A DNA stretch of 9,716 bases from Porphyromonas sp. (GTDB taxonomy: Bacteria > Bacteroidota > Bacteroidia > Bacteroidales > Porphyromonadaceae): NCBI GenBank assembly GCA_029983495.1, contig JASBZJ010000063.1, positions 1 through 9,716 of the forward strand, written 5' to 3'. This document shows, one piece after another, positions 1-7,555 of the stretch (positions are counted from its first letter, which is position 1; the number at the start of each line of letters is the position of its first letter). The notes under the pieces are model-generated. The model was not told where the DNA came from. It was given only the letters and a program-made list of their open reading frames with translations, and did not search any database. Position numbers and translations under genes: made by a program.

Positions 1-8
1 AGTCAGGA

Positions 9-55
9 CAATCTTGCTCGCAAGATTGTGAGACTGTTGACTTTTGCAACAGTCT
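9..55. repeat. Two adjacent perfect hairpins, possible insertion-sequence end
   Basis: The first inverted repeat is CAATCTTGC / GCAAGATTG at 9-17 and 20-28, with a 2-base centre. The second is AGACTGTTG / CAACAGTCT at 31-39 and 47-55, with a 7-base loop. Read on the minus strand from 55, the sequence starts AGACTGTTGCAAAAGT. This resembles the GAGGCTGTCNCAAAAGT style of terminal repeat seen on many bacterial insertion sequences. That comparison is from memory and unverified. If correct, an element lies to the left and ends near 55. A transcription terminator is less likely, because neither stem is followed by a T-run. Confidence 0.4.
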
Positions 56-344
56 TCTACTATGAATCTGTATAATCTAAAACTAGAAGGTTCATAAGAC
101 AGAATAGTTTCTAGCACTTTTGGAACACATGATGGTAGCTCTGAAAAAAGTACACCTATGGCATTACTATCATCCATTAATGATGGTAAAACCCTTATTG
201 AACTTTTCAAAATCAGTAATTTATATTTCAAGTTCTGTATGTCGTTTCTCCCAGTAATTCCCCGATTATGATTCTTATTCAATGATTAAATATGGTAGTA
301 CAATTACCATTCAAACTTTATTACAAGTATTGCTGATTGTTTTG

Positions 345-383
345 AACAACTACCCACACTTTATTGTTATCCTATTAGTTGTT
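345..383. repeat. Inverted repeat upstream of lon
   Basis: AACAACTA at 345-352 pairs perfectly with TAGTTGTT at 376-383 across a 23-base loop. The purpose is unknown. The same AACAAC / GTTGTT elements reappear at 500-505 and 511-516, closer to lon. Confidence 0.35.
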
Positions 384-486
384 TTAAGATAAGACCGATA
401 AAGGATGCGCCTAAACATACAACTTGTGGAAACTCTACTTAACCCGACTACGCTAAACAAGGCTAATTATTTCGCTTAAGTATTAT

Positions 487-516
487 TTGTTCTATTCAGA
501 ACAACATTAGGTTGTT
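487..516 (+). promoter_or_regulatory. Two overlapping, mutually exclusive hairpins in the lon leader
   Basis: TTGTTCT (487-493) pairs with AGAACAA (498-504) over a 4-base loop. AACAAC (500-505) pairs with GTTGTT (511-516) over a 5-base loop. The two stems share bases 500-504, so they cannot both form in one RNA. They end 38 bases before the lon start codon. This could be an operator palindrome or a structured leader. It does not match the CIRCE heat-shock operator (TTAGCACTC-N9-GAGTGCTAA). The hairpins are visible in the sequence, but the regulatory role is inference. Confidence 0.3.
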
Positions 517-554
517 GAAGAAAAGGCACTATAATTAATGAGTAATAGATAACT

Positions 555-3098
555 ATGATAAACCAGATGGATAACCAACTTTGGAGTGACGAAAGGAACA
601 ATTACGCACGTATTATGTCGCCTGTGCCACTACCTCCAATTTCTGACAAAAAGAAGCCCACTATAAACACCGATAACCCATACATCTTTATTCCCTTTTA
701 CGATGATGTAATTTTTCCTTCGCTAGGATACCCTATTGCTATCGATGATGAAATTCTATTCCTCGAATTGAAGAAAGGAGGAGCCCCCCTTTATGTGGTT
801 GTAGGAACACCCAAGGAGGCAACCAAAGAGCCCTATCATAGGCATGATATAAACGATTATGGTGTACTGTGCGAAGTATCGCGCATTTTTGACGTGTCGA
901 ACGATTCAACCGACTCTCCCGCTGTAATTCTAACCACAATTGAAAGAGTAAAAATCGATGAGATAAAATACAGTAATGGTGTTTACAATTGCACCTGTGA
1001 AGTTGAAACAGAAACGGTACCACGAGGTAAGAATAAGGAGTTCGAGGCTTTAGTTCAAACCTTTCTCGATTTATCTATTGAACTAATAGAAAAGTCGATA
1101 AACGAATTTCCCCAAGGTATCGTTGACAACATACGCGAAAGTGCCTCAACAAAATTTGTAGTAAATTTTGGTTGTGCTATACTTTCGTTAAAAACAGAAT
1201 TCAAATACCAACTTCTAGCACAAAAAGGGCTTAAAGCTCGTGTTGAAATGGCTCTTAAACATACACAAGAAGCCCTTTCGATACAGAACCTGAAGAACAA
1301 AATTCGTTCAAAAACTCAGGAAGAACTCGACCGCCAACAAAAAGAATACTTCCTTAACCAACAAATTAGAATGATACAACAAGAGTTGGGAAATGAGGAA
1401 GGCTCGAAAAGTGATATTGAAGAATTTGAAGCGAAAGCAAAGGGGAAAAAATGGAGCGATAGCGTTGCTGAAATTTTTCGCAAGGAATTAAAAAAGCTCG
1501 AACGCTTACACGCTCAAAGCCCAGACTATTCGGTTCAATACCAATACTTACAAACATTAATCGACCTACCTTGGGGCGAGTTTACACCCGATGAATTTGA
1601 CCTCAGTAAGGCGGAAAAAATTCTTAACCGCGACCATTGTGGACTAGAAAAAGTAAAGGAACGCATTATTGAACATCTTGCTGTTCTTAAATTACGCAAG
1701 GATATGAAAAGCCCCATTTTATGCTTATGGGGACCTCCTGGTGTTGGAAAAACATCGCTAGGGAAAAGCATTGCTGAAGCTTTAGGTCGTAAGTATGTTC
1801 GTATTTCGTTAGGAGGGCTTCACGATGAAGCTGAAATTCGTGGTCACCGTAGAACCTATATTGGGGCTATGCCAGGGCGAATTATTCAAGGTATAAAAAA
1901 AGCTGGTAGTGCAAACCCTGTTGTTGTACTCGACGAAATTGATAAAGTTAGTAGCGATTATAAAGGAGATCCGTCATCGGCGTTACTCGAAGTTTTAGAC
2001 CCCGAACAAAATAGTGCTTTCCACGATAATTATGTGGATATCGACTTCGATTTAAGCAATGTGTTCTTTATTGCTACAGCTAATTCACTAAACAGCATTT
2101 CTGCTCCACTACTCGATCGGATGGAACTTATTGAAATGAGTGGATATATCGAAGAAGAAAAGATTGATATTGCTAAAGAACACCTTGTTCCTAAACAGCT
2201 TGTTGAACATGGTTTGCAAAAAAATCGATTTACATTTTCCGATGCTGTACTCCGTTTTATTGTTGAAGGATACACACGCGAAAGTGGAGTTCGTCAGCTC
2301 GATAAACAAATCGCTTCTGTTATACGAAAAGTAGCTCGTAAAATGGCTACCAACAACATCAGCTCAACTAAAAAAACTATCTCAAAGAAGGAGGTTGAGG
2401 AATATTTAGGTCCCGAGCGTTTTAATAACGAAATACAATCGAAACATAGGTATTATGGTGTTGCTACAGGGCTTGCTTGGACTAGTGTAGGCGGGGAAAT
2501 ACTTTATATCGAAACGAGTATACATAAAGGAAAAGAGGGGCAACTTACCTTAACGGGAAACCTCGGTAATGTAATGAAGGAATCAGCTTCTATTGCCCTC
2601 GATTACATCCGAGCTCATGCAAATGAACTAGGATTAGACGAAAATATTTTTGCCGATAAAGCCCTCCATGTTCATGTTCCCGAAGGAGCTATTCCTAAAG
2701 ATGGACCAAGTGCAGGTATAACTATGGTTATAAGCATGCTATCGGCTCTAGGCAAAAGGCATCTTATTCCGCACCTTGCTATGACTGGCGAAATGACGCT
2801 ACGAGGAAAGGTTTTACCCGTAGGAGGAATTAAGGAAAAAATACTTGCTGCTAAACGTGCGGGTGTTACCGATATTATTCTTTGTGAGGAAAATAAAAAA
2901 GATATTAGCCAAATAAAGGATCTATATATTAAAGGGCTTAACTTCCATTACGTTAAGGATATTATGGATGTTGTCGACGTAGCTTTAGAACCTGCCTCCA
3001 CTAGTAATAATAAGAACTCCCAAACCCCTGAGAATAAAATATCAAGCGAAAAGGGAGCTAGTGATACCGAGCATGCAGAAGAGCCAAATTCGAAATAA
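555..3098 (+). CDS. lon: Lon, ATP-dependent AAA+ serine protease
   Basis: Lon is the cytoplasmic homo-oligomeric protease that unfolds and degrades damaged and selected regulatory proteins using ATP. This 847-residue protein has the full LonA architecture. The N-terminal substrate-binding LON domain spans about 42-245, followed by a charged helical linker to about 340. In the AAA+ module, Walker A is GPPGVGKT at 393-400, Walker B is VVVLDEID at 456-463, the sensor-1 region is TAN at 508-510, the Arg finger lies in DRME at 521-524 and the sensor-2 Arg lies in SGVR at 577-580. The C-terminal protease domain carries the catalytic dyad Ser719 (PKDGPSAG) and Lys762 (GGIKEK), with the same 43-residue spacing as E. 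coli Ser679/Lys722. Residues 812-847 form a low-complexity polar tail beyond the fold. The ATG at 555 gives a normal Bacteroidetes-length N-terminus; an ATG at 567 is also possible. The next gene starts 37 bases downstream. Confidence 0.97.
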   Translation: MINQMDNQLWSDERNNYARIMSPVPLPPISDKKKPTINTDNPYIFIPFYDDVIFPSLGYPIAIDDEILFLELKKGGAPLYVVVGTPKEATKEPYHRHDINDYGVLCEVSRIFDVSNDSTDSPAVILTTIERVKIDEIKYSNGVYNCTCEVETETVPRGKNKEFEALVQTFLDLSIELIEKSINEFPQGIVDNIRESASTKFVVNFGCAILSLKTEFKYQLLAQKGLKARVEMALKHTQEALSIQNLKNKIRSKTQEELDRQQKEYFLNQQIRMIQQELGNEEGSKSDIEEFEAKAKGKKWSDSVAEIFRKELKKLERLHAQSPDYSVQYQYLQTLIDLPWGEFTPDEFDLSKAEKILNRDHCGLEKVKERIIEHLAVLKLRKDMKSPILCLWGPPGVGKTSLGKSIAEALGRKYVRISLGGLHDEAEIRGHRRTYIGAMPGRIIQGIKKAGSANPVVVLDEIDKVSSDYKGDPSSALLEVLDPEQNSAFHDNYVDIDFDLSNVFFIATANSLNSISAPLLDRMELIEMSGYIEEEKIDIAKEHLVPKQLVEHGLQKNRFTFSDAVLRFIVEGYTRESGVRQLDKQIASVIRKVARKMATNNISSTKKTISKKEVEEYLGPERFNNEIQSKHRYYGVATGLAWTSVGGEILYIETSIHKGKEGQLTLTGNLGNVMKESASIALDYIRAHANELGLDENIFADKALHVHVPEGAIPKDGPSAGITMVISMLSALGKRHLIPHLAMTGEMTLRGKVLPVGGIKEKILAAKRAGVTDIILCEENKKDISQIKDLYIKGLNFHYVKDIMDVVDVALEPASTSNNKNSQTPENKISSEKGASDTEHAEEPNSK

Positions 3099-3135
3099 AA
3101 GGCTACCTTTGAGAAGCCTACTTAACCTAATAGTT

Positions 3136-3684
3136 ATGCACAGAACCGAAGCGCAGTACGACGAACAAATAGCCATTTGCCGAGAACTCTTTTCGAAAAA
3201 GCTTTACGACTATACCCCATCGTGGCGAGTTTTAAGGTTATCTTCGCTTACCGATCAGCTCCTTATAAAAGTTCTTCGAATAAGAAACATTGCTACTACA
3301 GGCAAAAATTTAGTTGGAGATAGTATAAAGGAGGAGTTCATTGGACTTGTAAACTATGGAATAGTAGGTGTTATTCAGTGTAAACTTGGGGAAACTACCG
3401 AAGTTGACCTCACAAACGAAGAAGCATTAAGTGCTTACGATAGCACTACAGAGCAAATTAAAGCCCTTATGCTAAAAAAAAATCATGATTATGGCGAAGC
3501 GTGGCGTTTAATGCGTATTTCGTCATTTACTGACCTTATACTAACCAAGGTATTGAGGGTTAAGCAAATTGAGGAATTAAATGGTGAAACTAAAGCTTCC
3601 GAAGGAATTGCTTCGAACTACCAAGATATTGTAAACTATGCTATCTTCGCACTTATTCGTTTAGGCGAACATGCCAATAGCTAA
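3136..3684 (+). CDS. DUF1599 protein with two tandem copies of the domain
   Basis: This 182-residue protein matches the DUF1599 family, which I recall is also catalogued as 'nucleotide modification associated domain 1'. Its biochemical activity is not established. The protein is an internal duplication. Unit 1, at about 8-80, has SKKLYDYTPSWRVLR, SSLTDQLLIKVLR and LVNYGIVGVI. Unit 2, at about 101-176, has LKKNHDYGEAWRLMR, SSFTDLILTKVLR and IVNYAIFALI. Each unit keeps a K-x-x-D-Y-x-x-x-W-R motif, a TD-x-x-x-x-K-x-x-R helix and an NY near its end. No signal peptide or membrane helix is visible. The frame is open from 3061, inside lon, but the ATG at 3136 starts just before the domain and avoids overlap, so I chose it. 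It heads the conserved block leading to folE, 24 bases before the next gene. A nucleotide-related role is suggested only by the family name and by linkage to folE. Confidence 0.85.
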   Translation: MHRTEAQYDEQIAICRELFSKKLYDYTPSWRVLRLSSLTDQLLIKVLRIRNIATTGKNLVGDSIKEEFIGLVNYGIVGVIQCKLGETTEVDLTNEEALSAYDSTTEQIKALMLKKNHDYGEAWRLMRISSFTDLILTKVLRVKQIEELNGETKASEGIASNYQDIVNYAIFALIRLGEHANS

Positions 3685-3708
3685 AGTACTTTTATAGTCT
3701 TCCTATAA

Positions 3709-4974
3709 ATGCCAGCTCATAACAAATTACCTTTTTGCAAAGTATCAGCCGAGGCTTCGCGCTTTATATTGGCAGGGTTACTTCTATTTTCGGGTTTTGT
3801 TAAAGCTGTTGACCCATGGGGTACAGTTTTTAAAATAAACGATTACTTATCCGCTTTCCATTGGGAAACCCTTAAGCCGTATGCCTCTGTGGGAAGTATA
3901 GCACTAATTGCCACCGAGTTTTTACTTGGGGTATTGCTTTTTATGGGTATTTGGCGGAAGTTTACAGCCTGGGCTACCTTGTTATTTATGGGTGCAATGA
4001 CGCTACTTACGCTTTACATTGCGTTATTTGACCCTGTTTCGGACTGCGGTTGCTTTGGCGATTTTTTGAAAATTAGCAACACGACTACTTTCGTAAAGAA
4101 TATCCTCTTTATGATTCCTGTGTTCTTTCTTTTCAGGTACAAATATAAACTTACGCCTACATTCCAACACCGCAAAACAGTACAATACAGCGTATTAGTG
4201 CTTGGTATTATGGCTGTAAGCTTCTTTATCTATAGTAATATACGCCATCTTCCGTTATTCGACTTTCGCCCCTATAAAGTTGGACGTAATTTTGAGGCTC
4301 TTGTTTCCATTCCCGAAGGTGCTCCACAAGATAAGTATGAATACACATTAACCTACAAAAAGAATGGCGAAGAACATACTTTCTCTATAGATAGTTTACC
4401 TGATGATACGTGGACATACGTAAAAACGAATGAGGTACTTGTTGCAAAAGGTTACTCCCCTGTTGTTGAAGGGTTTGAAATTCTTAAAGATGGCATTGAA
4501 GTTACCGACGAGATCCTAAAACATAAAGGGAATGTAATTTGGGTTATTTCACCTTCGTGGAAAACTGCAAACCCAAAACTTGCTCCACAGCTAAACGAAC
4601 TTTTTGCTCTATCGAAAAAAATGGGAATTGCCTTTTTTGCAATTTCGGGAAGTTCGCAAGAGGAAGAAGCCATTTGGCATAGAGAAACAAAAGCTGAGTA
4701 TTCAACGTTTTTGCTCGATGCTATTACTATTAAAACCATAGCCCGAGCAAATCCGTCAGTCCTATTCATTAAGGATGGTATTATCCAATGCAAAATTAAC
4801 GCTAAGGATCTTTCTCCCGATAAAATGGAAAAGCAAATAACCCAAATCTTTACGGCAAAAAAGCCCATTAATGAGCCAATATTGCCTCGCACAATACTAC
4901 TTTTTGCATGGGTAGTGACGACCTTAATGGGTTATATAACAAACATGAATAACAAGGTGCCTAAACCAATTTAG
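3709..4974 (+). CDS. BT_3928-type membrane protein: DoxX/MauE-like domain plus thioredoxin-like domain
   Basis: This 421-residue inner-membrane protein is of a type found in Bacteroidetes next to tpiA. The N-terminal part resembles the DoxX/MauE family. It has hydrophobic helices at about 17-34, 61-80, 86-107 and 127-143, and a fifth at 158-176. The MauE-like motif DCGCFGD is at 112-118, just after the third helix, and its Cys113 and Cys115 are potential redox residues. Residues 185-385 form a soluble domain whose second half (NVIWVISPSW at 275-284, MGIAFFAISG at 305-314, PSVLFIKDG at 349-357) has the strand pattern of a thioredoxin fold. No CxxC active site is present, and Cys360 is the only cysteine there. 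A last hydrophobic helix lies at 392-410. The exact function is unknown; a role in envelope redox chemistry is inferred from the motif. It starts 24 bases after DUF1599 and ends 41 bases before tpiA. Confidence 0.85.
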   Translation: MPAHNKLPFCKVSAEASRFILAGLLLFSGFVKAVDPWGTVFKINDYLSAFHWETLKPYASVGSIALIATEFLLGVLLFMGIWRKFTAWATLLFMGAMTLLTLYIALFDPVSDCGCFGDFLKISNTTTFVKNILFMIPVFFLFRYKYKLTPTFQHRKTVQYSVLVLGIMAVSFFIYSNIRHLPLFDFRPYKVGRNFEALVSIPEGAPQDKYEYTLTYKKNGEEHTFSIDSLPDDTWTYVKTNEVLVAKGYSPVVEGFEILKDGIEVTDEILKHKGNVIWVISPSWKTANPKLAPQLNELFALSKKMGIAFFAISGSSQEEEAIWHRETKAEYSTFLLDAITIKTIARANPSVLFIKDGIIQCKINAKDLSPDKMEKQITQIFTAKKPINEPILPRTILLFAWVVTTLMGYITNMNNKVPKPI

Positions 4975-5015
4975 TGTAGCAAATTACAATACAGACACAA
5001 ATAAACATTTTTACT

Positions 5016-5774
5016 ATGCGACAGAAAATTGTAGCAGGGAACTGGAAGATGAACAAAACCCTTCCCGAAGGAATTGAACTTGTAAAGCAACTCCAAACCG
5101 CTTTAGAGCAAAACAAACCTAACTGCCGTGTTATAGTTGCTGCTCCTTACATTCATTTGGCAAGCATCTATAGTATTGTTGATACCAACCTAATTGGTAT
5201 TGCGTCGCAAAATATTGCTGATCATACTTCGGGTGCTTATACAGGCGAAGTATCGGCATCGATGGTAAAATCGATTGGTTGCGATTATTGTATTATTGGA
5301 CACTCCGAGCGAAGAGCCTATTACAACGAAACTGGCGAAGTACTTGCTGAAAAAATTCGTTTAGCATTAGAAGAAAACCTAACACCAATATTTTGTGTTG
5401 GAGAATCGCTTAATGATAGAGAGGCAAATAACCAAAATAGTGTTGTAAGCAAACAGCTTCAGGAGGCTCTGTTTTCTCTCTCTGCCGAAAAGTTTAAAGG
5501 TATTATACTGGCATACGAACCAGTTTGGGCAATAGGAACAGGCAAAACGGCTACACCTGAACAAGCTAACGATATGCATAAACATATCCGCAAGGAAATA
5601 GAAACCAAATTTGGGAATGAAATTGCTGAAGCAACTTCAATTCTTTATGGAGGTAGCTGTAACGGTTCTAATGCACCCCTACTTTTTGCCATGAGCGATA
5701 TTGATGGTGGACTAATTGGCGGTGCATCGCTAGCCACTGAAAAGTTTATGCCTATAATCGAAGCCTTCAAATAA
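5016..5774 (+). CDS. tpiA: Triosephosphate isomerase
   Basis: TpiA interconverts dihydroxyacetone phosphate and glyceraldehyde 3-phosphate in glycolysis and gluconeogenesis. It acts in the cytoplasm as a dimeric TIM barrel. The 252-residue length is standard. All catalytic elements are present: Asn9 and Lys11 in GNWKMN, the electrophile His96 in IIGHSERR, the catalytic base Glu168 in [12 protein letters not shown] (166-177, which also forms flexible loop 6), and the phosphate-gripping YGGS (211-214) and [10 protein letters not shown] (230-239). The ATG at 5016 places NWKMN at the normal distance from the N-terminus. It sits in the middle of the conserved Bacteroidetes block, 41 bases after the DoxX-like gene and 63 bases before the SPOR gene. 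This placement suggests co-transcription, although the 63-base gap could hold a promoter. Confidence 0.98.
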   Translation: MRQKIVAGNWKMNKTLPEGIELVKQLQTALEQNKPNCRVIVAAPYIHLASIYSIVDTNLIGIASQNIADHTSGAYTGEVSASMVKSIGCDYCIIGHSERRAYYNETGEVLAEKIRLALEENLTPIFCVGESLNDREANNQNSVVSKQLQEALFSLSAEKFKGIILAYEPVWAIGTGKTATPEQANDMHKHIRKEIETKFGNEIAEATSILYGGSCNGSNAPLLFAMSDIDGGLIGGASLATEKFMPIIEAFK

Positions 5775-5837
5775 GCTTTCCCCTCTTTAATGTGTTCTTG
5801 CTAAATAGTTAAGCTGTTTTTTCTAACATTATTACCT

Positions 5838-6338
5838 ATGAGTAAGCGGATAGTATTAAGTATTGCGCTATTATTTAACCTAATAATCTATGCCACGGCG
5901 CAGGAGGCAAAACTGTACCAAACTAAACCTTTAAATATATTCGAAGCTCTTTCTTCACACTCCGAAAAGGATGGTACAATAATCATTAGGCAACCACAGG
6001 AACTTAAAGCACTCGTTGGTAAGGTATCGCAAAACAGCCCACAAGCTACCGATAGTAAGGAGGCTATAGCCCTGCGTGTTGGCTATCGTATACAAGCTTA
6101 TAATGGCAACTTGCCAGCTAGTAAGCAAGAAGCATATCGTCGAGCAGCCGCCATAACCAAAGCTTTCCCTGGTAATGTTTGCTATATTACCTATAAAGCT
6201 CCCTTTTGGCGGCTGCTTGTAGGTGATTATCAAACTATGGAGGAAGCTCGCGCTGCACTTGCAACTCTTAAAAGCGTTGCTTCAAATTTTGCTAACGAAC
6301 TCTACATTGTTAACGACAAAATACGAAGCGACCGTTAA
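5838..6338 (+). CDS. Secreted SPOR-domain protein
   Basis: This 166-residue exported protein is probably periplasmic. Residues 1-22 form a typical signal peptide: a basic MSKR start, a hydrophobic core, and ATAQ before the likely cleavage point after Ala21 or Gln22. There is no lipobox cysteine. After a linker, a SPOR domain spans about 80-160: VGYRIQAYNG (strand 1), a helix rich in Ala and Arg at 95-110, VCYITYKAPFWRLLVGDY (strands 2 and 3) and the MEEARAALATLK helix at 134-145. SPOR domains bind peptidoglycan strands stripped of stem peptides and usually target proteins to division sites or remodelled wall. With no enzymatic domain, this looks like a binding or adaptor protein. Its location between tpiA and folE is typical of Bacteroidetes but has no obvious metabolic logic. 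Confidence 0.88.
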   Translation: MSKRIVLSIALLFNLIIYATAQEAKLYQTKPLNIFEALSSHSEKDGTIIIRQPQELKALVGKVSQNSPQATDSKEAIALRVGYRIQAYNGNLPASKQEAYRRAAAITKAFPGNVCYITYKAPFWRLLVGDYQTMEEARAALATLKSVASNFANELYIVNDKIRSDR

Positions 6339-6374
6339 ACACACACTTGTAACTACCCTCTAATTTCGTTTTAT

Positions 6375-6986
6375 ATGGATAGCAACATCCCCGAAATTGC
6401 TAATACAACAGGTCTTAGCGAGGAACAAACTCAGGAATTCCTTGGTTTATATAAGCGAGTACTTGAGCTCATTGGCGAAGACCCCTCGCGCGAAGGTTTA
6501 ATTAAAACTCCCGAGCGTGTTGTTAAATCGCTTCGATTCCTTACACAAGGTTATCGTCAGGATCCTGCTGCAGTTCTTAAAGCAGCTACATTTCGCGAAG
6601 ATTACCAGCAAATGGTTATTGTGCGCGATATCGATTTCTTTTCCATGTGCGAGCATCATATGCTCCCTTTTTTTGGCAAAGTTCATGTAGGCTATATTCC
6701 CAACAAATATATTACAGGGTTAAGCAAAATACCTCGCGTGGTAGACATATTTTCGCGTCGACTACAAGTACAGGAAAGGCTAACAACACAAATTAAAGAG
6801 TGTATTCAACAAGCTCTTAATCCTTTTGGTGTAATTGTTGTTATCGAGGCTCGCCACATGTGTATGCAAATGCGCGGTGTAGAAAAGCAAAATTCTATTA
6901 CCACAACAAGCGATTTTACAGGAGCTTTCTCTGATAAGCGTACTCGCGATGAATTCCTTAACCTTATTGAAAACCGACATAGTTAA
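6375..6986 (+). CDS. folE: GTP cyclohydrolase I
   Basis: FolE converts GTP to 7,8-dihydroneopterin triphosphate and formate. This is the first step of folate synthesis and also the entry to 7-deazaguanine (queuosine) compounds. The 203 residues match the type I enzyme. The zinc ligands are Cys92 and His95 in [10 protein letters not shown] and Cys163 in [10 protein letters not shown], corresponding to Cys110, His113 and Cys181 of E. coli. Other family motifs are PERVVKSL (46-53), GKVHVGYIP (101-109), [20 protein letters not shown] (115-134) and the C-terminal TRDEFLNLI (190-198). The enzyme is a cytoplasmic decamer in known homologues. The ATG lies 36 bases after the SPOR gene and the next gene starts 23 bases after the stop, so it is probably part of one transcript. 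Confidence 0.97.
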   Translation: MDSNIPEIANTTGLSEEQTQEFLGLYKRVLELIGEDPSREGLIKTPERVVKSLRFLTQGYRQDPAAVLKAATFREDYQQMVIVRDIDFFSMCEHHMLPFFGKVHVGYIPNKYITGLSKIPRVVDIFSRRLQVQERLTTQIKECIQQALNPFGVIVVIEARHMCMQMRGVEKQNSITTTSDFTGAFSDKRTRDEFLNLIENRHS

Positions 6987-7009
6987 CCCATTACCCCCAA
7001 TTTTACCCT

Positions 7010-7555
7010 ATGCCAAACTATCGCTTGCTAATTTCGTCGAATGAGGATAAAAGTTTTCGTGCAATTGTTGTTGCTAATGGTAACGATAAAACCACAAAGC
7101 TGATGGAAGCCCTCTTGCAAATTGGATCATACCCAGAGGGACTCCTTTGTTCGTTCTTAATTTGCGACGAAAATGGTATTCCTATTCTTGAACTTTTACC
7201 CGACGAGTCGTTTGTTGATGTCGATAGTGGTTACCAAAAGGATATGAAAGACGTATCAATTAATGAACTACTTTCATTTGATCAAGAGCATTACTGCTTT
7301 TTTATTTTTGATTTCCTCAACGAACGTGGGTTAAGCATTATGGTTCTCGATGATAAGGCTCCTGCAGAAGGAACAACTTCGCTTATTGACATTACTGGTA
7401 CGGCTCCTCAACTTGAAGACCCCGAAAATCCCGACTTTTTGGATTCTACATGGGATAACATCGATGATGATTTTCTAGAAGGAGATGATTTTGAGGAAGA
7501 ATTTTTCGATGAAGAAAACTTTTCTACGGATGACAACGATGACTATTTCAATTAA
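7010..7555 (+). CDS. pRiA4b ORF-3-like protein with acidic C-terminal tail
   Basis: This 181-residue cytoplasmic protein resembles the Bacteroidetes branch of the plasmid pRiA4b ORF-3 / IS1096 passenger TnpR-like family. Despite those names, such chromosomal copies are not evidence of a mobile element, and their function is unknown. The globular part, at about 3-130, has YRLLISSNED at the start, a helix near 28-38, LLCSFLICDENG at 45-56, DVSINELLSF at 81-90 and CFFIFDFLNERGLSIMVLD at 96-114. From about 136 the chain becomes extremely acidic. In residues 145-181, 18 of 37 are Asp or Glu and none is Lys or Arg. The gene has no visible ribosome-binding site. Its TAA stop at 7553-7555 directly touches the putative miaA start, and I recall that related genes sit beside miaA in other Bacteroidales, which would suggest a shared role. 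The family call rests on remembered homologues. Confidence 0.7.
   Translation: MPNYRLLISSNEDKSFRAIVVANGNDKTTKLMEALLQIGSYPEGLLCSFLICDENGIPILELLPDESFVDVDSGYQKDMKDVSINELLSFDQEHYCFFIFDFLNERGLSIMVLDDKAPAEGTTSLIDITGTAPQLEDPENPDFLDSTWDNIDDDFLEGDDFEEEFFDEENFSTDDNDDYFN

Larger units (their letters stand above)
1..554. other. Gene-poor region upstream of lon
   Basis: I see no gene here that I can support. The longest open stretch is on the minus strand, from 285 to the left edge (95 codons, first ATG at 177-175). It matches no family I recognise. A 42-codon plus-strand frame at 129-257 overlaps it and looks like chance. A 25-codon plus-strand frame runs from position 1 to a TAA at 73-75 and could be the tail of a gene lying to the left. 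The region contains several inverted repeats, listed separately. I found no clear Bacteroidetes promoter of the TTG / TAnnTTTG type upstream of lon. It may be decayed mobile-element DNA plus the lon leader. Confidence 0.6.

Noticed and set aside
129..257. 42-codon plus-strand frame upstream of lon
   Set aside because: It is short and biased, has no ribosome-binding site or recognisable motif, and overlaps a longer open frame on the other strand.
480..489. TATTATTTG as a Bacteroidetes -7 element for lon
   Set aside because: It has one base too many between TA and TTTG, and there is no TTG element at the right distance upstream.
515..535. TTGAAG and TATAAT just upstream of lon, resembling a sigma-70 promoter
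   Set aside because: The two elements are only 9 bases apart instead of about 17, and Bacteroidetes use a different promoter type (TTG / TAnnTTTG).
3061..3135. Longer DUF1599 start at 3061 inside lon
   Set aside because: The extra 25 residues are unlike the family's N-terminus and the frame there is shared with the lon tail. The ATG at 3136 fits the domain.
4452..4892. 146-codon minus-strand open frame inside the DoxX-like gene
   Set aside because: It lies wholly inside a well-supported gene on the other strand and reads as no recognisable protein.
5773..5821. Possible terminator between tpiA and the SPOR gene
   Set aside because: The only stem is 5 bp (AGCTT / AAGCT) with a loop over 30 bases. 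The T-run alone is not enough.
7010..7555. Treating the pRiA4b ORF-3 / TnpR-like protein as evidence of a mobile element
   Set aside because: The name comes from the first family member. This copy sits in line with folE and miaA, with no terminal repeats or transposase beside it.
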